Source: Mycteria americana (taxonomy: Eukaryota > Chordata > Aves > Ciconiiformes > Ciconiidae). From it: 64,000 nucleotides of DNA. Position numbers and translations under genes: made by a program. Positions 1 through 10,199 of this stretch are shown here, piece by piece. Under the pieces are notes generated by a model. That model made no database searches, had not been told where the DNA came from, and worked only from the letters and a program-made list of their open reading frames with translations. Every line of letters starts with the position of its first letter. Within the stretch, counting starts at the first letter, position 1. The stretch spans positions 55,924,001-55,988,000 of the forward strand of contig NC_134369.1 in NCBI RefSeq assembly GCF_035582795.1. The letters run 5' to 3'.

Positions 1-3000
1 GACAAACAGTTCAAGCAGCGCTCTTGTGCTAGATGTTCTTTGCTTTTTCCTGTATGTGGTCTTTTATTCCAGCGTTAATTGTGGTTATAAATCATTCCCA
101 ATCTGCTTTGGAATGAGTTTACACAGACTTCGTGCTGTTGAAAACACACATACAAGATATAAAGCATTCAGCAGCTCCAGGGGTAAAAATACCATGTATT
201 GGGAATCAAACCCACAGAAGAATTAAAAAGTAACAATCATTAAAATATTTCTCTGCCTGTTGCCTCAAGTGGCTACAGCTGCTTCTGCACCATGCAGAGG
301 ACACCGGCATGGGCCAAGTGGTCACTGACAGGTGCCTTTGAGAGGCACTTGTGCCAGGAAAGCTTTTGTTTTCACAAAGGACGAGATCTGGAGATAAAAG
401 AGTCTTGTTAAGACTGAGCGGTGAACAGGATGGGGGAAGGAACGTGGACACCTAACCCCTGTCTATGACCATCTGGGCCAGAAAGGATGAAGCCAAAAAA
501 GCTTGAAAGGGAGAAGAGTGGCTTGTATTTCTTTTTTTGCTGTGTTGGAATATATCAGTCCCCACGAGGGGGAATGTTATTTGAACCACCCGGGGTGCGC
601 ATTCCTCTGAGAGCCAGGGAACGTGGGGCCTTGGCAGGCAGGCCAGGTGCCAGGCCGGGACAGAGTGACCCTCTCACGGCCTTCCTATGTTTCTGTCAGC
701 TCTAGCAAAGGGGGGATAAAAAAAAAAAGAGCTTGTTAAGTCTCATACAGCTTTCAGATCAAATTTTTATCCTGTTTCACTTTGGAAGTGTCTTGAACAA
801 GCTCAGCGCTTCAAAGCCGAGGCTGCAAATCTCCCAGGGAAGGTTCCTGTGTTTAATAAGCTGTTTTGACTGGAATTCAAAGAGAAAGTAAAGATTTCTG
901 TTGGCCTCGCTATAGAAAATGTGGCCCAGACCTGTAACCCCATATCTGACCAGACAAAAATGTGTACTCTGTTAAAAATTGGAGACTTCTCAGAAGCATT
1001 GGCATTAGAATAGCTCTGGTTCCCCTGAAGTCAATAGCAAGAAGTCTCATCATCTCTCATGGAAATACCTGTGACTAATTTTGTTTGGAAAGAAGGTGCT
1101 GGAAGGCGGTGCCAGAACACCAACATAACAAACGTGTAAGTTATATAGTGGCTCAGCTACTGGGCAAAATAGCTTCCAGTTTACTCTTTTCAACCATTCC
1201 ACCACAAAATTAACCCTTGAAGGGCTTCGTATCCTAAGAGCATGCTGAATTCTGACAAGCAGGGAAGCACAGAGCAACTGAAATACTGTTAACATGATGC
1301 AATGCTTACAATTAACTTATAATAAGATGGAGCCACGACTCATGCGATTCAGACTTTCTTGAATGACCCGAGTGAAATTTTGGTAGTTTCTGAGGACCCT
1401 GTCAAGGTTCCCTGGTGCCTCATCTCCCAGGCCTTCAAGCACAAGGCTGCACATCACCCCTGTTAACTGCACCAGAACTCCTGGAATTGGGGGACCAGTC
1501 CTTCCTACCAGCGCTGCAGAGAGACACGTACTCATACCACGTCCCTTGGTGCTCACACTTGCCATCCTAGGGCACACAGATACAAACATAGATACTGCAT
1601 CAAGACAGTGAATGTCTCCCGAGGATTTCATTAAAAGAAAAATGAAATCTAACCCCAGCAGAGACCCCTTCGCTCTGACAGGTCTTGTTTTCTTTAAGTT
1701 TTGTTTTTCTTCCTCTCACACAAATATGATCCACCATCTGCCCAAATTCAAACCTCATGTAGACTTTCAAAAACTGCTTCCAGCTAACTGTGGTACTCAA
1801 ATGGCAATTGGTCCTTTCCCATTTATTCTTGTTAATCTCTCTATTCACCAAACTTTCCCTCGCAATTAAATTCCCATCTTTGAAAGTTAAAGTGACAGAA
1901 GTGAACAGCCCTGGCTGAAGAAAGCATTAGTCCTCATGTTTCTGCCAGCGCGGATAGGAACATATATGCCCTTTGCAGGCTGGAAGGTCCACTGTAAAAG
2001 TTTCCAAAATCCACCTGTTTCGATTAGTATGGTTTGTGTGCAGCAGGCCAGAGAGAGTAAAATACAGGGCTTTCATTTCCCCTTTGATTTCAGCACTTCT
2101 TTTCCACTAACTGCCCCATTTCCTGATTCATCTACATCAAAGTTAGCAAAATGAAAACATGCCCGTAAGCCTACAAATCCGTAGATAAAATAACTAAGGT
2201 TGATCAATTTGCTAAGATCAGAAGGACTAGTTGCAATTTTCAAAGGAATGGATAGTATACATGCTTATTTTTACAGCAAACTCATCAGTTATCCCAGGAT
2301 TTCAAAACACCTCATTAAAAAAACAGTTCTTTTAATTTTCCAGTAGGTATTACTACTAACGCTGGTTAGAAAATATGTTTTTCCCACCTTGGAACATAAT
2401 GACGGCAATGATTCAAATACAGAAAAATGCACCCCAAAGTAGCTGAATTTAAATCTAGCCTCTCACAGCTCCCATGAAGCATCATGGTCTCCTCACTAGG
2501 GAAGCAAACAAAGTACATCATCTGAAACCAAGTCCTGCCAGAAATTTCAGACAATAGGGCAGAATCAGCCCAAAAGACAAGTCACTTTTAGCTCTTGTGT
2601 TGTTCTGCAGTAGCATTCAAAAAAGAAATGTTCTGAGTTAAATGCAGTTCCTTAGTCTACAGACAGGCAAAATTATCTATTGAAAGCTCATATCTTCTGT
2701 AGTTTGGGCTTTTTCTCTTGTCAAAGACCAGTCCTATTTCAAAAAATATTTTGATAAAAACCTTCAGACAATTAGCTACATATAATAACAGATAAAAAAC
2801 TCGCTTTACCATTAGGACAACTGAGACACAGAAATAAGTAGTGATTATAGATTAACTTTGTGGTAGACCTGTGGGCTACATCTCCAGCATTTACCCTGAG
2901 CAGCTGCCAATGATCAGTTTGATCCTGATCTCTTGATTCCAAGTTTGGCATCAAATAAATATTTTGGCCATTGGAACTTACTTTAGTTTAGTTCAGAAAT

Positions 3001-3274
3001 TTTCTGTCCATTCCTTCATAACATGACATTATCAAAAGCAAGCAAACCAAAGGGATGTAATCTAAATCTCCCTTAAATTTGAGTAACACGGGACCAGCTT
3101 ATATCCGAGTTAAACACAGTATAAAATGAAATAAGTGAAATCAGAATCTAGGAAAAGATGCAAAAGTAGAAAAACTACCAACACAAGAAATTTTTCATAG
3201 CGTTATTGTTTTTTGCATTGGAGATTAGGGAATATCAAGGTGCTAAGACAATGTCAACACTCTGCTGCGGCAGC

Positions 3275-3350
3275 GATTCTTTCCCTGTGTGTTTGTGCAG
3301 TGCCTCAAACAAGGGAGTTCCAGTCTCAGCCGAAGTCTATAGTCATTAAA
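3275..3350 (+). repeat. Possible 3' end of an ancient amniote CR1/L3-type LINE
   Basis: The stretch with gtgcctcaaacaaggga and tctcagccgaagtctat resembles the 3' tails of old CR1/L3 elements known from reptile and bird genomes. This is recognised by eye and strongly diverged. It abuts the MIR-like sequence that follows. Confidence 0.35.
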
Positions 3351-3379
3351 GCAATGGCAGTGCTAAGAGTTGTGTACCA

Positions 3380-3580
3380 CCCTCTAGATAAGCAGCGTGT
3401 GTGCTCCAAAGGGCTCACAGTCTAAGTGAAGAACGCAAAGCATGGGAGGAAACAACTGCTATTTATACCATTTAAAGGAGGAAGTCCGAGGCCCAGAAAT
3501 CTGAACAAGGTCACATACTGCCAAGAACTGAATCAAGGTTTCCTCAGTCCCCATCTAATGCTTGAAATGGAGGGCCATCT
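3380..3580 (+). repeat. MIR-like CORE-SINE remnant
   Basis: It shows the MIR landmarks in order: gggctcacagtctaag, then gaggcccagaaa, then aaggtcacatactgc, then tttcctcagtcc. These correspond to the conserved core and right half of MIR-family SINEs found across amniotes. Sequence decay is heavy, as expected for an element this old. Confidence 0.6.
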
Positions 3581-3912
3581 ATCTTCTCTCTCAAGGACAT
3601 AATCATAAGCGTAAAGGGCATGCCTTTGATGCACTGACAAATCACCTGCCATCAGATGGTTGTTTATCTCATAAAAACATTACTTCTCTCATAAAAGTGG
3701 GTTTCCTGATTAAATAATAAATCATATCTTAGCTTGCATTGAATAATGACTATATGAAATGTAGAGCTCACATCCTTTAAAAAAAGTAGCTGAACTTCAA
3801 AAGGGCTTGAGTGATACAATCACTAAAGGACAATTGCAGGACAATTGTTTCTCCAATGTCGGACAAGCTTTAATATAAATAAAAATATAGAATAAAGATT
3901 TCTACTACTTAC

Positions 3913-4155
3913 CAGCACACTGATTGTTTTCATCCAACTGGTAACCAAATCGACAGATCAGAGGTCTTGTAACAGTAGGGTAGTTAGGAACGGGGCCTGG
4001 TGCTGGGGGCGGTGGATAAATATTTGAATAAGGATTCAGATATGGTGACCGATACACTGGGTTTGTTCGGGGTACGCATAAATAGCCACCATTCTGGTTC
4101 ACACACACCATATCTCCTCTGCAGGCCTCAGGAATAGTCCGACATTCATCAATAT
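3913..4155 (-). CDS. FBLN5: FBLN5 coding exon 4 (first cbEGF-like module with RGD)
   Basis: 243 nt, phase 1 at both ends as expected of a mobile EGF exon. It starts with the calcium-binding consensus DIDEC and contains ACRGDMVC, whose RGD binds integrins. A Pro/Tyr/Asn-rich insert ([14 protein letters not shown]...YPPPPAP) is followed by [17 protein letters not shown]. The insert is shorter and differs in composition from the human one; flanking residues are strongly conserved. The donor is gtaagt. Confidence 0.97.
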
Positions 4156-7100
4156 CTGGAAGGAAATTGCAAAAGTTAAATGAGTGATTACTTCTTAATG
4201 GGACCTATCAAAAAAATAGTTAACATGTTTTTCCCAAGACTTTGTTAAAAAATTTGATACTCTCTTTGAACGGAAAAGCTAATCCTTCCTTGTGGAGCCT
4301 CACTTTGAAGTTAGGTCATACTAAAACAGGAAACATCCCATATATTCAATATATCCTGTGTTCTACTTGTTTTACTTCACTATTAGAGGGTAGAGGGAGA
4401 GGGGAAAGCCTGCTTTGTTATTCTATAAATGTTCAGTTTAAACACTGATTTACACATGGCTACAGCATGCTACTGCCTGTTCCTGCTAGAGGGTCTGTCC
4501 AAACCACAACATGCAGATCAGGATTTCAAACACTGGTGGTTTGGTTTGCCCAGCTGTGAAACTTGGATCCCGATTTGGAACTCCCAAGCTCCCTCCCACA
4601 GAAAAAGTTAGGGATGCTCAGATCTGGGGACGTGGTTCAGGCCTCTTTCTTGCTCTGATTGAGATCATTGCTGAATTAAATTTAGAAAGTTACAAATGGT
4701 TTAGCCAAACTGAGCCTTCACTTGGTTCTCAGAGCATAGAAACAGTAGGTTGCTATGACAGGGCAAGAAATCTGTTGCTGGTTTTTCCCTTACTGTTTGA
4801 GTGACTTCAATGCACGCAGAAGATGCTGCCCTGGAGACTGAATGCCATTGATAAAAAGATGCTGTAGGGCAAAGTGCATGTTTCCCTATATTGCCTCAAC
4901 GATTTACTTGGAGTTTCAACGCTGAGCAGTGGTAGACTTTATCTGAGCCTCCAGGTGGAGGCTGCTGAGAAAGATAGTAAATAGTCTGGAGGAGAAGGAG
5001 GAGGGTAAACAACCCTTGTAATTTGGCAACTAGACTGAGCTTCCAAATTCATCTCAACAGCTATTTGAGAAGCACTGATGGCCAATTAGTGTCTCAACAA
5101 TGTCAACGATCAGTATATACTTGTGCTATGTCAATACCCACACATATTTATAGATATACATATGTATTTTTGTATATACGTATACACAAACACACATATT
5201 TGTCACACAGCAAGAACTTTTCAACTAAAACATACTAACAGCAGCACAACGTTAACTCAAGAAAGTCAGGATTTCTGAACCCCAATTTAAATGTATTGAT
5301 TTAATTAAAGTCCTACCTAAGCACTGCCCAGAGGCACGGTCCAGGTCAAACCCATTAGTGCATTGTTGCTAAAATGAGAAAACAAAGGACACTCAGTGGA
5401 GAAATGAGAGGGTTGCAGAGTCAAATGTTCATCTGGATTATTATGCTTAGTACAATTGCTCAGCACTGTACAGTTCACCAAAATACAGCCCCTTCCCCAA
5501 AGGACAGTCAGCAAAGCATGGACCCGAGACCTCAGCACATATGCCAGCCCCTTAACTCAGAAGGTACTTCCCTCAGGTGGTGACAGTGCCAGGCTGTTCA
5601 CCTCCTCAGGGGTAACCAACACATAATATGTGATGGGCTCCATACCAGTTGTTAACAAAGTACATTCTTCTATTTTGAGGTCTTGTTTTTGCCAGAAGAG
5701 GGGGGGGGTCAGTTAAAAGGTACTAGCTAACTTCTCTGACAGGCTCTAAAATGCCATGTATAGACCATTCAGTAGATATGTCTCAACATGTTAGCCATCT
5801 GACTGAATTGAAGCCATAGTTATAACAAACTTAATAAAAGTAAGGCTTTTACTTTACACCAAACTTTTTGATTTTTAGAGGGCAAATCTTTACATGACAC
5901 ATGTTCTAGGCTTGCAAGGTTACTTGTTCCTTCCTATCCTATGGTGCTGGTCTTTATCAGGGCTGCAACCTGGAGTCTTCAGCACCTCCTTAGTGACCCT
6001 CAGCAGTTCTAAAACAGTGACAGTCCTGGTGATGATTGTGTCAAAGCCCATTAAAATGATTCCCTGCTCTCCCCAGTTTTTGACTGGGCCTCCAGCTATT
6101 TAGCAATGGGCCAAGCAGTTTTCACAAGCACAGGATCCTGCCAGTTAATAGGTTATACTAAAGAAGGTAAGCAAGAGATAGCCAGAAAAAAGGAACCACT
6201 GAAGTAACCAGAGGGCAGATGGATGGAGTGTGTTCAAGATTCTTCCTTTTTTGTTGTTGTTAAGTGATAAAGACACTTAATTTTGGATTTTGTGGAAGAA
6301 ATCAGTGGAAGAGCAAAGTACTTGGTTCATGTTTGGAAAAGCAGTAAGTTGTACATGGGAGACAGGGGTGAGATGGATAAGTCAGCGGAAGCAGGCCATT
6401 GCAGGAACTAGGGAGGGGACATGAAGTGAAACACATGGCACTATTTGGACTGCACCTGCCACTTGCACACATGAATACACAAAACCACTACTAGAAGTGT
6501 CAAACAACTATGAAGGAATTCCACCTTCATTTATTTTGGCATTCCAAAATGTTTTGGTATCATGCTGTGGAAAGCCATGATATTCTGATGGGAGAACATA
6601 TAATCAGCCTCATGTTTTAAAGAATGTATGTACTCTACTTCTTGTTCTCTTTTCTGTGCTGTGGCATATACACTATACCTAGGTTAGCAGGAAAAGTTAA
6701 GATGATAGTTTTTAACAAAATTATTTTCTTTTAGACAGTAGATAGGGATTCAGCAACACTGAAACTAGTGTAGAACTGGTTTCAACAAGTTTCTAGAACT
6801 TTATTCTAGAAAATATTCCAATATTGTTGAAATGACCAGTTTCAATATCTTCAGAAAGAATTTGTGGCTATCATCTTGGTTTCAAGTTGCTTTTTGCTTA
6901 GACTTCAAAATCAATTTATGGTACAAGATGTTTTTATAAAAATAGCAATGGAAACAATATTTTTTAAATTATAAAAACAAACCCTTAAAGACATCTCAAA
7001 AATTCTCCAGGGGCATGCAAAGCATTTCCCATACAGGTCCAATGTTCACAAAAATATCAATAAGCATGCCATGTGCAGGAAATTTTCAGTGTAATACTAA

Positions 7101-10058
7101 AAAAACAACTACATTTCAGAGCCTTTTGGCAAAGGTGTTTAGAAACACAGCTCTGGACACTGAGTATATCTGGATTATCAACTAGGAATTCAAACTTAAC
7201 ATGCCTTTGGGAACTGTTTTTCCTAATTTAAAGTCCACTTGGAGCCCAAGAACACAAAGAACTAATGCTTCTGCTATTTCAAGGACTGGATTGCTTTACT
7301 TCCACCCACCCTCAAAAGCCCTGCCTCTTGAACAAAAATGGTTTCGGGCATAAACTAAAATGAAAACTAGGATGCAGTCAGTCAGGATCACAGTCCAAAA
7401 TTAAACAGTCTTAAGACAAGATCCTGCTATACACAGAAGATACCTATTTATATGAATAAGTTTTCCAAACGTGGATGTTCCCTACCACAGAACTGAGCTG
7501 TCCCTGCTCTTGTGGGATGGCTTTTCTTATTTCCTTTTCCAGAAGTGTTCAGTTCAGAGGCAGAATCAGGTTTTCAGTGAGGTCCAGGTTTCTACAGGAA
7601 TATTTTGCTGAGCTGGCAAGGATGAGTCAATAAGCTCAGTCCATGTTCAACTCCAGAATCCTGCTGGCTCCAAGTTCTCCCCTCTAAACCCTTAGACCAC
7701 ACAGCTTCCTTTTCATGTAAACCCCAGACCACAGAGCTTCCTATTCACCTGCTAGCCAGTTAAGTCTCATGCCATATAGCACTTCAGTACAAAACAGTAC
7801 GTAGATCTCTGTGTGCACCTCTCACCTGTGCTTTTCCAGGGCTTGAAAGGCAGACGGCCAGTGTGAAAGCAGTCAGTATCCTGTAATGTGCACAGAAAAT
7901 AGGCTGAAAACCTTCTGATATCCAGGCTCATTATACAGAATTAAATACACATGGACAACTTAATTTCTAGTGACACTTCAGTGTATTCCACAGAGATTTG
8001 CTAACATGAATTTGGCCTCTGGAGAGGGAGTAATAACACTGTGGGCCAGATTCAGATCTCAGAGTCACTAATTTTACTATGGTTTTATGCAACTGGGATC
8101 AGAATCAGACTGAACATGTCTATTAACTAATCTATTTTTTACGAAACCCCGTGCAGCAGCTGCTTAATGAACAAGTGCGTAATATTCAATCAAGTATTTT
8201 TGCCCCTCTCTGACACCTTTCTTTTGAGAATATCAAGGTTTTTCTCGCATATTATGCACATTTTACAGATGGGTAAACCAGAGCACAGGCCCTACCTAAG
8301 CTCACAGTGCAATGCATTGGCAGGGCTGCAGACATGTCATGCAGGAGGTCCTGAATCCAAGCCAGTTGTTGTAACTGCTAAACCGCAATTTCATGCCCAG
8401 GAGACTGTATCTGAGATTAATCCATTTTCTTAGGGCCAGATTCTGTCCCTTTACTCAGTCTTGAGTAATATCTTGCTCTGCAAGTAGACACACTGTGCCA
8501 GGTCATCAGCTACTAGAAGTTGCTATCTCCAGTGGAGCCTTCCCCAGTTATATCATCTTAGCATCTAGTGGGACCTACTGGGTCTCTTCACTGCAAATGG
8601 AAGAGGATCCCTCGCTAACAGAGCTCTATGGCTGTATTTGGAACTCCTTACCTGGAGCATGAAAATTGTGGTCAGCTAAGCTCCCACCCTCAAGTATTTA
8701 CTAACAGACAGAAAACCAGGAAAGGCCAGTAAGAAATTATTTTTTTCTATCTATCTGCTGTGGATTTCAGTGCTTTGCCATTGCCTTATATAAAATTTCT
8801 TCTCAATACCATTAGACCCACATCTTGCTTATCTTGGATTCTAGTTCTGAATGGCAATTGTATACAATGCGTTCCCACAAAACCAGTACAGGAAGCAAGG
8901 GATATTTTAGGTAGCCTTAGTTCTGCTACCCACGTGAGTTGCCAACTTTCTCTCATAGAGCTGTCTCTCATTTCCAGTGCAAACTGAGCTGCTGAACAAG
9001 ATCTACAAATCCATCAGAAAAAACCACACACAAACAGTGACCAACACATTTGAAAAAATTTGTTTTAAATTAGGAGACAGGCACAAGCTCTGAAAAGTAA
9101 ACAGGAGCCCTAAAATGGTTGTTCATAGTGCTGCAGAGACAGATCGTGCTTGTTGGCAGCTTTTGAGTGACAAGGAAAGGCAACTTCTGCACAGACTTTT
9201 CCTTAGAGTCAGATGCAAAGCATTCAAAATACGATGTGATCCATTTAGGCTTGCACTTTATTTGTTGATTCCTCAAATCTTTTTGAAGAGATTTTAAAGC
9301 ATGCACTGGTATAAAGACTGCATACTCACTTTGCATATAGCGAGAATAGCACTAGAAGGAAATACAACAGGTTGTAGCTGAACATTAACTTACCTAGCAA
9401 CTGGGCTACGCTCTATGTTACTGCAGAGCAGTGCTTGCTAACAAAATCCTCTATAAAACTGGTCAGACAAAACTCATACGTTTCTAGACGGTCTTTAGTT
9501 TCCGTTGTTAGAAGATGATATATTCTTTCCTCTTGGGGGGGGGGGGGTGACCTTACTGCCTCATACATGTTCTGCCTGCCACCACCATCTCAACTTGCTT
9601 GTTACTTTAGATCTCAAATCCCCTCAAGAATTATTAACAGACATGCAGCACAACCTATCAACACCATATTCTGCTGGTCACAGTAGTTTGCCCAGCAGGC
9701 AAAATGTTTTAAACTAGTAATTAACTTCTGCAATAGTAACTATATTAGCTTCAAATCAATCACTGTAGCCAGTGGGATCGTTTGCTGTCGCAATTCAGCA
9801 CTCCTACGGATGCCGGGGTTCCTACAGCGCAGAGTATAAGCACAGATCAAGAAGGAACTCATCAGAGACAGCACAGCTTTAATAACAGACAGATCGTCTT
9901 TCCCCACCTCTGACCACTGAGATCCCGTCTCTTTGCAAATGGCTTTAGCAAGTGGATTGGCATACCGAACCCCTGCCACAGATATTTTCCACAAGTAGGT
10001 TTCCCTTCAGTAAGTAAAGAAGTTTCATGCATACCACTTACCTTTTTAATCCTTGCAT
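3913..10058 (-). CDS. FBLN5: FBLN5 (fibulin-5), 5' part: coding exons 1-4 with introns, continues beyond the window
   Basis: Fibulin-5 is a secreted matrix glycoprotein that binds elastin and integrins and organises elastic fibres. The four exons seen join in frame to residues 1-122 plus one base. They give a hydrophobic signal peptide (about residues 1-23), a short Cys-containing segment (25-41), then the first calcium-binding EGF-like module starting DIDEC at residues 42-46. The integrin-binding RGD is at residues 54-56, the same position as in the human protein, followed by the proline/tyrosine-rich insert typical of the first fibulin-5 EGF module. The human exon pattern is kept: a 17-nt coding part in exon 1, then 55, 52 and 243 nt. 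The remaining EGF modules and the fibulin C-terminal domain are outside the window. Identity comes from protein similarity recalled from the human sequence and from synteny with TRIP11. Confidence 0.96.
4156..5316 (-). other. FBLN5: FBLN5 intron 3
   Basis: 1,161 nt. It contains a stretch rich in TA/CA dinucleotides at about 5135-5205 and no coding exon I can support. Confidence 0.75.
5317..5368 (-). CDS. FBLN5: FBLN5 coding exon 3
   Basis: 52 nt encoding [17 protein letters not shown] plus one base. It lies between acceptor tcattttag and donor gtagga. It matches human [17 protein letters not shown] and is the short segment preceding the first full EGF module. It ends in phase 1, which matches exon 4. 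Confidence 0.95.
5369..7825 (-). other. FBLN5: FBLN5 intron 2
   Basis: 2,457 nt between exons 3 and 2. An 8-9 nt G run lies near 5700. No exon, RNA gene or clear repeat is visible. Confidence 0.75.
7826..7880 (-). CDS. FBLN5: FBLN5 coding exon 2 (signal peptide core)
   Basis: 55 nt between an acceptor (acattacag) and a donor (gtgaga). It completes Arg-6 and encodes [18 protein letters not shown], the hydrophobic core and end of the secretion signal; the human counterpart is ILTVTILALCLPSPGNAQ. The length is 1 + 18 codons, so it joins exons 1 and 3 in frame. Confidence 0.95.
8040..8125. repeat. Ancient palindromic repeat (hairpin MITE-like)
   Basis: Left arm 8046-8062 (ccagattcagatctcag) and right arm 8093-8109 (ctgggatcagaatcaga) are imperfect inverted copies, 13 of 17 pairs matching. 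The sequence resembles the gggccagattctgatctcag palindromic non-autonomous elements common in turtle, crocodile and bird genomes. I cannot give a library name. Confidence 0.5.
8265..8400 (+). repeat. MIR-like CORE-SINE remnant
   Basis: The stretch cattttacagatgggtaaac followed by cagagcacag and, further on, gtcctgaatccaagcc matches the conserved MIR core (ttttacagatgaggaaactg, gaggcacag) and its 3' segment. It is strongly diverged. Confidence 0.55.
8432..8495. repeat. Left half of a second ancient palindromic repeat
   Basis: It begins gggccagattctgtccct and continues tttactcagtcttgagtaat and ctctgcaagtaga. This resembles one arm of another amniote palindromic element family whose members start gggccagattct. 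The right arm is not seen, so the copy is truncated or decayed. Confidence 0.45.
10042..10058 (-). CDS. FBLN5: FBLN5 coding exon 1 (start codon and 17 coding bases)
   Basis: The minus strand reads ATG followed by codons for MQGLK and two bases of an Arg codon, then a strong donor gtaagt. Human fibulin-5 begins MPGIKR and breaks at the same point. The phase (2) fits the next exon exactly. The 5' UTR lies at higher coordinates; its length is not defined by the sequence. Confidence 0.92.
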
Positions 10059-10167
10059 GTCCAAAACCGTTGGGGAAAGGTGGAAAAAAACCCAGAGTCT
10101 GTGCTGATGAATAACTAGAAAGTTTTTCCAAACATTACCCTCTGCTAGCACTTCAGTTCCTCAGTCA

Positions 10168-10173
10168 TTTATA
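10168..10173 (-). promoter_or_regulatory. FBLN5: Possible FBLN5 TATA box
   Basis: The minus strand reads CTATAAATG here, 110 bases upstream of the FBLN5 start codon. If used, transcription would start about 25-30 bases downstream (near 10140), giving a leader of about 80 nt. There is no strong CpG island at this promoter. This is inference from position and motif only. Confidence 0.35.
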
Positions 10174-10199
10174 GTCCAAAGAATGAAATAGCAAGTAAT

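Larger units (their letters stand above)
1..3912 (-). other. FBLN5: FBLN5 intron 4, partial
   Basis: No further FBLN5 exon was found: there is no Cys-rich EGF frame with splice sites. Open frames here are short and have no recognisable products. It holds ancient repeat remnants at about 3275-3580 (listed separately); the rest appears to be ordinary intron sequence. Confidence 0.7.
7881..10041 (-). other. FBLN5: FBLN5 intron 1
   Basis: 2,161 nt. It holds a cluster of ancient repeats at about 8040-8495 (listed separately) and a 13-base G run at 9535-9547. No additional exon is supported. One 22-nt stretch near 9330-9351 has AG and GT flanks but does not resemble fibulin. Confidence 0.7.

Noticed and set aside
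5133-5210. TA/CA dinucleotide stretch as a regulatory element
   Set aside because: It appears to be simple low-complexity sequence; no motif supports a function.
9330-9351. Possible 22-nt exon of FBLN5 in intron 1
   Set aside because: AG and GT flanks are present, but exons 1 and 2 already join in frame with the expected signal peptide, and the 22 nt would disrupt it.
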